Positions 21,275-22,500 of a stretch of 22,500 bases of DNA are shown here, piece after piece (positions within the stretch are counted from its first letter, which is position 1; every line of letters starts with the position of its first letter). Both the position numbers and the translations under genes were made by a program. Source of the stretch: Halichondria panicea (Eukaryota; Porifera; Demospongiae; Suberitida; Halichondriidae); the NCBI RefSeq assembly GCF_963675165.1, contig NC_087385.1:5929412-5951911 (forward strand), in the 5' to 3' direction. Below the pieces are notes generated by a model, which saw only the letters and a list, made by a program, of their open reading frames with translations, did not search any database and was not told the origin of the DNA.

Positions 21275-22500
21275 TCAGTGTGTCTTAAGGTCCTCGATGA
21301 GAGCATTGTAATGAATGGGTCCAAGTGTGCTTGTCCATCCCTCTACACTGGCGCTCCATGAACCAGACGTGCCAGCAGCAACCTGCAACAACACAGTCAA
21401 TGTTAATACAGCACACACACAGACTTATCATAATTACATAAGGCTGGTGTGTAACTGCTTACTTTGGTTCCAGTTTCGACTGGGAGAGGGTGGTCCTTCC
21501 AGTTGAGGAGTTGCACAAACTGGTTGTAGTCAATAGGCCCCCCAAACTTGCTTCCACAACTGCAAATGAATCAAATGAAAGCCTGCAGGTGGTATGATTA
21601 TTATATCACTCACTTCATGACAGCTCCATCAACAAGCTGATCAGACAGTGGTAACCCTATGGTATGGCACACATGTCTCAGCTTCTCTTTGCTGACAAAC
21701 CCCTCGTCATACTTATCACATGACTTGAGGGCTGCGAGCAGTTGTGAGAATCCAGTGAAGTTACGCAGTTTGAGGTCCTTCTGTATAATACGTATGAGTG
21801 AAGAGAGGAGAGGGTAGACCTTGTCTCCGTAGTGTCGTGCCAGTGTCATCAGCTCGTGGTCGTTGAGCATCCCTTGAGCCAAACTCAGCGCCACAACTCT
21901 GTAGGGAGAGTACAGAGATAACAAACCAAATAGTTAGAGCACATCAGGCCTACGGTATAATTATAATAGGGGAAGTTTTAATATTAACCTAAATTTGTCG
22001 AATGGTAGCTGTTTTTTGTTGTCAATATCAGCACCAGCGAAAGCGTCCTCCACATGTTGAATGTATGAGGCTGCTGGACCCCTCAGTTTGGATAGGATCA
22101 GGGAGATATTCGCATGAGGGAACTGCAGAGTAATAGTTGCAGTATGAAGCCAATGTTCTATATTTACTGTAGGAGTTTGTGCCCACCTGATCGCTGTGTT
22201 TCTCCATGTACCTCAGTGCATACTCATCAGCATCGATGAACACAAATTTGTGTTTGTTGAACTCGACCCTGCTGCCAATGTACAGGTCCTCTGCCTGGTA
22301 GTGACTGGTGGGGTCTGACTCCGACCTCTTGGGCTTGGCTATGGGACCTCGTTCGAGAAACTTGCCACCAATAATGCCTACAGTGCACATGGTCTCAAGC
22401 TATATAATTATTACGTAAGGTTGTCTCACCGGAGTTTCTCTGAGGAGGTTCAAACACTGTGAAGGTGTCATCGGAGAGGTGATAGAATACAATGAATCGT
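21275..22500 (-). CDS. EFHC1/EFHC2-type DM10 and EF-hand ciliary protein, C-terminal part
   Basis: Minus-strand exons (22500)-22430, 22377-22187, 22122-21989, 21898-21614, 21559-21463 and 21382-21275 join in phase; the 5' part runs off the right edge. The chain opens FIVFYHLSDDTFTVFEPPQ then RNSGIIGGKFLERG, which is the end of a DM10 domain and the EFHC inter-domain signature. A DM10 domain follows (AEDLYIGSRVEFNKHKFVF, IDADEYALRYMEKHSDQFPH). The C terminus has EF-hand-like helices: VEDAFAGADIDNKKQLPFDKF, SCDKYDEGFVSKEKLRHVCH and GGPIDYNQFVQLLNWKDH. EFHC proteins sit inside the doublet microtubules of cilia. The calcium loops look degenerate, lacking a full set of Asp/Glu ligands. The region after DM10 seems longer than in human EFHC1. 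The choice between EFHC1 and EFHC2 is open. Confidence 0.87.

Overview
This is a eukaryotic, intron-dense animal-type window. Nearly every coding exon is 50-250 bp, introns run from about 45 to 330 bp with GT-AG ends (one GC-AG), and ten genes are packed into 22.5 kb on both strands. The gene set is animal: a MAP4K4/TNIK-type CNH kinase, RCAN, NUDC, TMEM214, a DM10/EFHC ciliary protein, a RagA GTPase and UCKL1. The very compact genes, plus a TKL-like kinase with an HRDVSSANVLL loop and DYG instead of DFG, suggest a sponge (demosponge) or another early-branching animal. That placement is an inference from style and memory, not a measurement.

Layout: (1) 259-2667 +, 3' half of a misshapen/TNIK/MAP4K4-type kinase (CNH domain only; the gene runs off the left edge). 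(2) 3139-5009 -, complete ATG3. (3) 5213-7034 +, complete NUDC, divergent from ATG3 over about 200 bp. (4) 7144-8588 -, an unrecognised coiled-coil protein with a possible TSNAXIP1-N-like segment. (5) 8785-9869 +, RCAN (calcipressin), divergent from (4) over about 200 bp. (6) 10154-12008 +, RagA/B GTPase. (7) 12222-14950 +, a degenerate tandem copy of RagA whose C terminus is fused to a coiled coil and a protein kinase domain. (8) 15155-17959 +, UCKL1 (uridine kinase plus UPRT-like domains). (9) 18178-21006 -, TMEM214-like membrane protein. (10) 21275-22500 -, 3' part of an EFHC1/2-type protein (third DM10 domain and EF-hand region; runs off the right edge).

The standout is gene (7). It keeps the RagA exon structure and the C-terminal dimerisation (roadblock-type) part. 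It has lost the P-loop lysine and the switch II DxGGQ motif, and it carries a large intronless final exon encoding a 3 x 21-residue coiled-coil repeat and a kinase with all the usual catalytic residues. A pseudo-Rag-kinase fusion beside its intact parent is analogous to, but clearly distinct from, the Roco/LRRK way of joining a Ras-like GTPase to a TKL kinase. I know of no described equivalent.

Splice models were built by hand from GT/AG sites, reading-frame phase and remembered family sequences. Each chain of exons closes in frame from start to stop where the gene is complete. I saw no tRNA, rRNA, CRISPR array or intact autonomous transposon.
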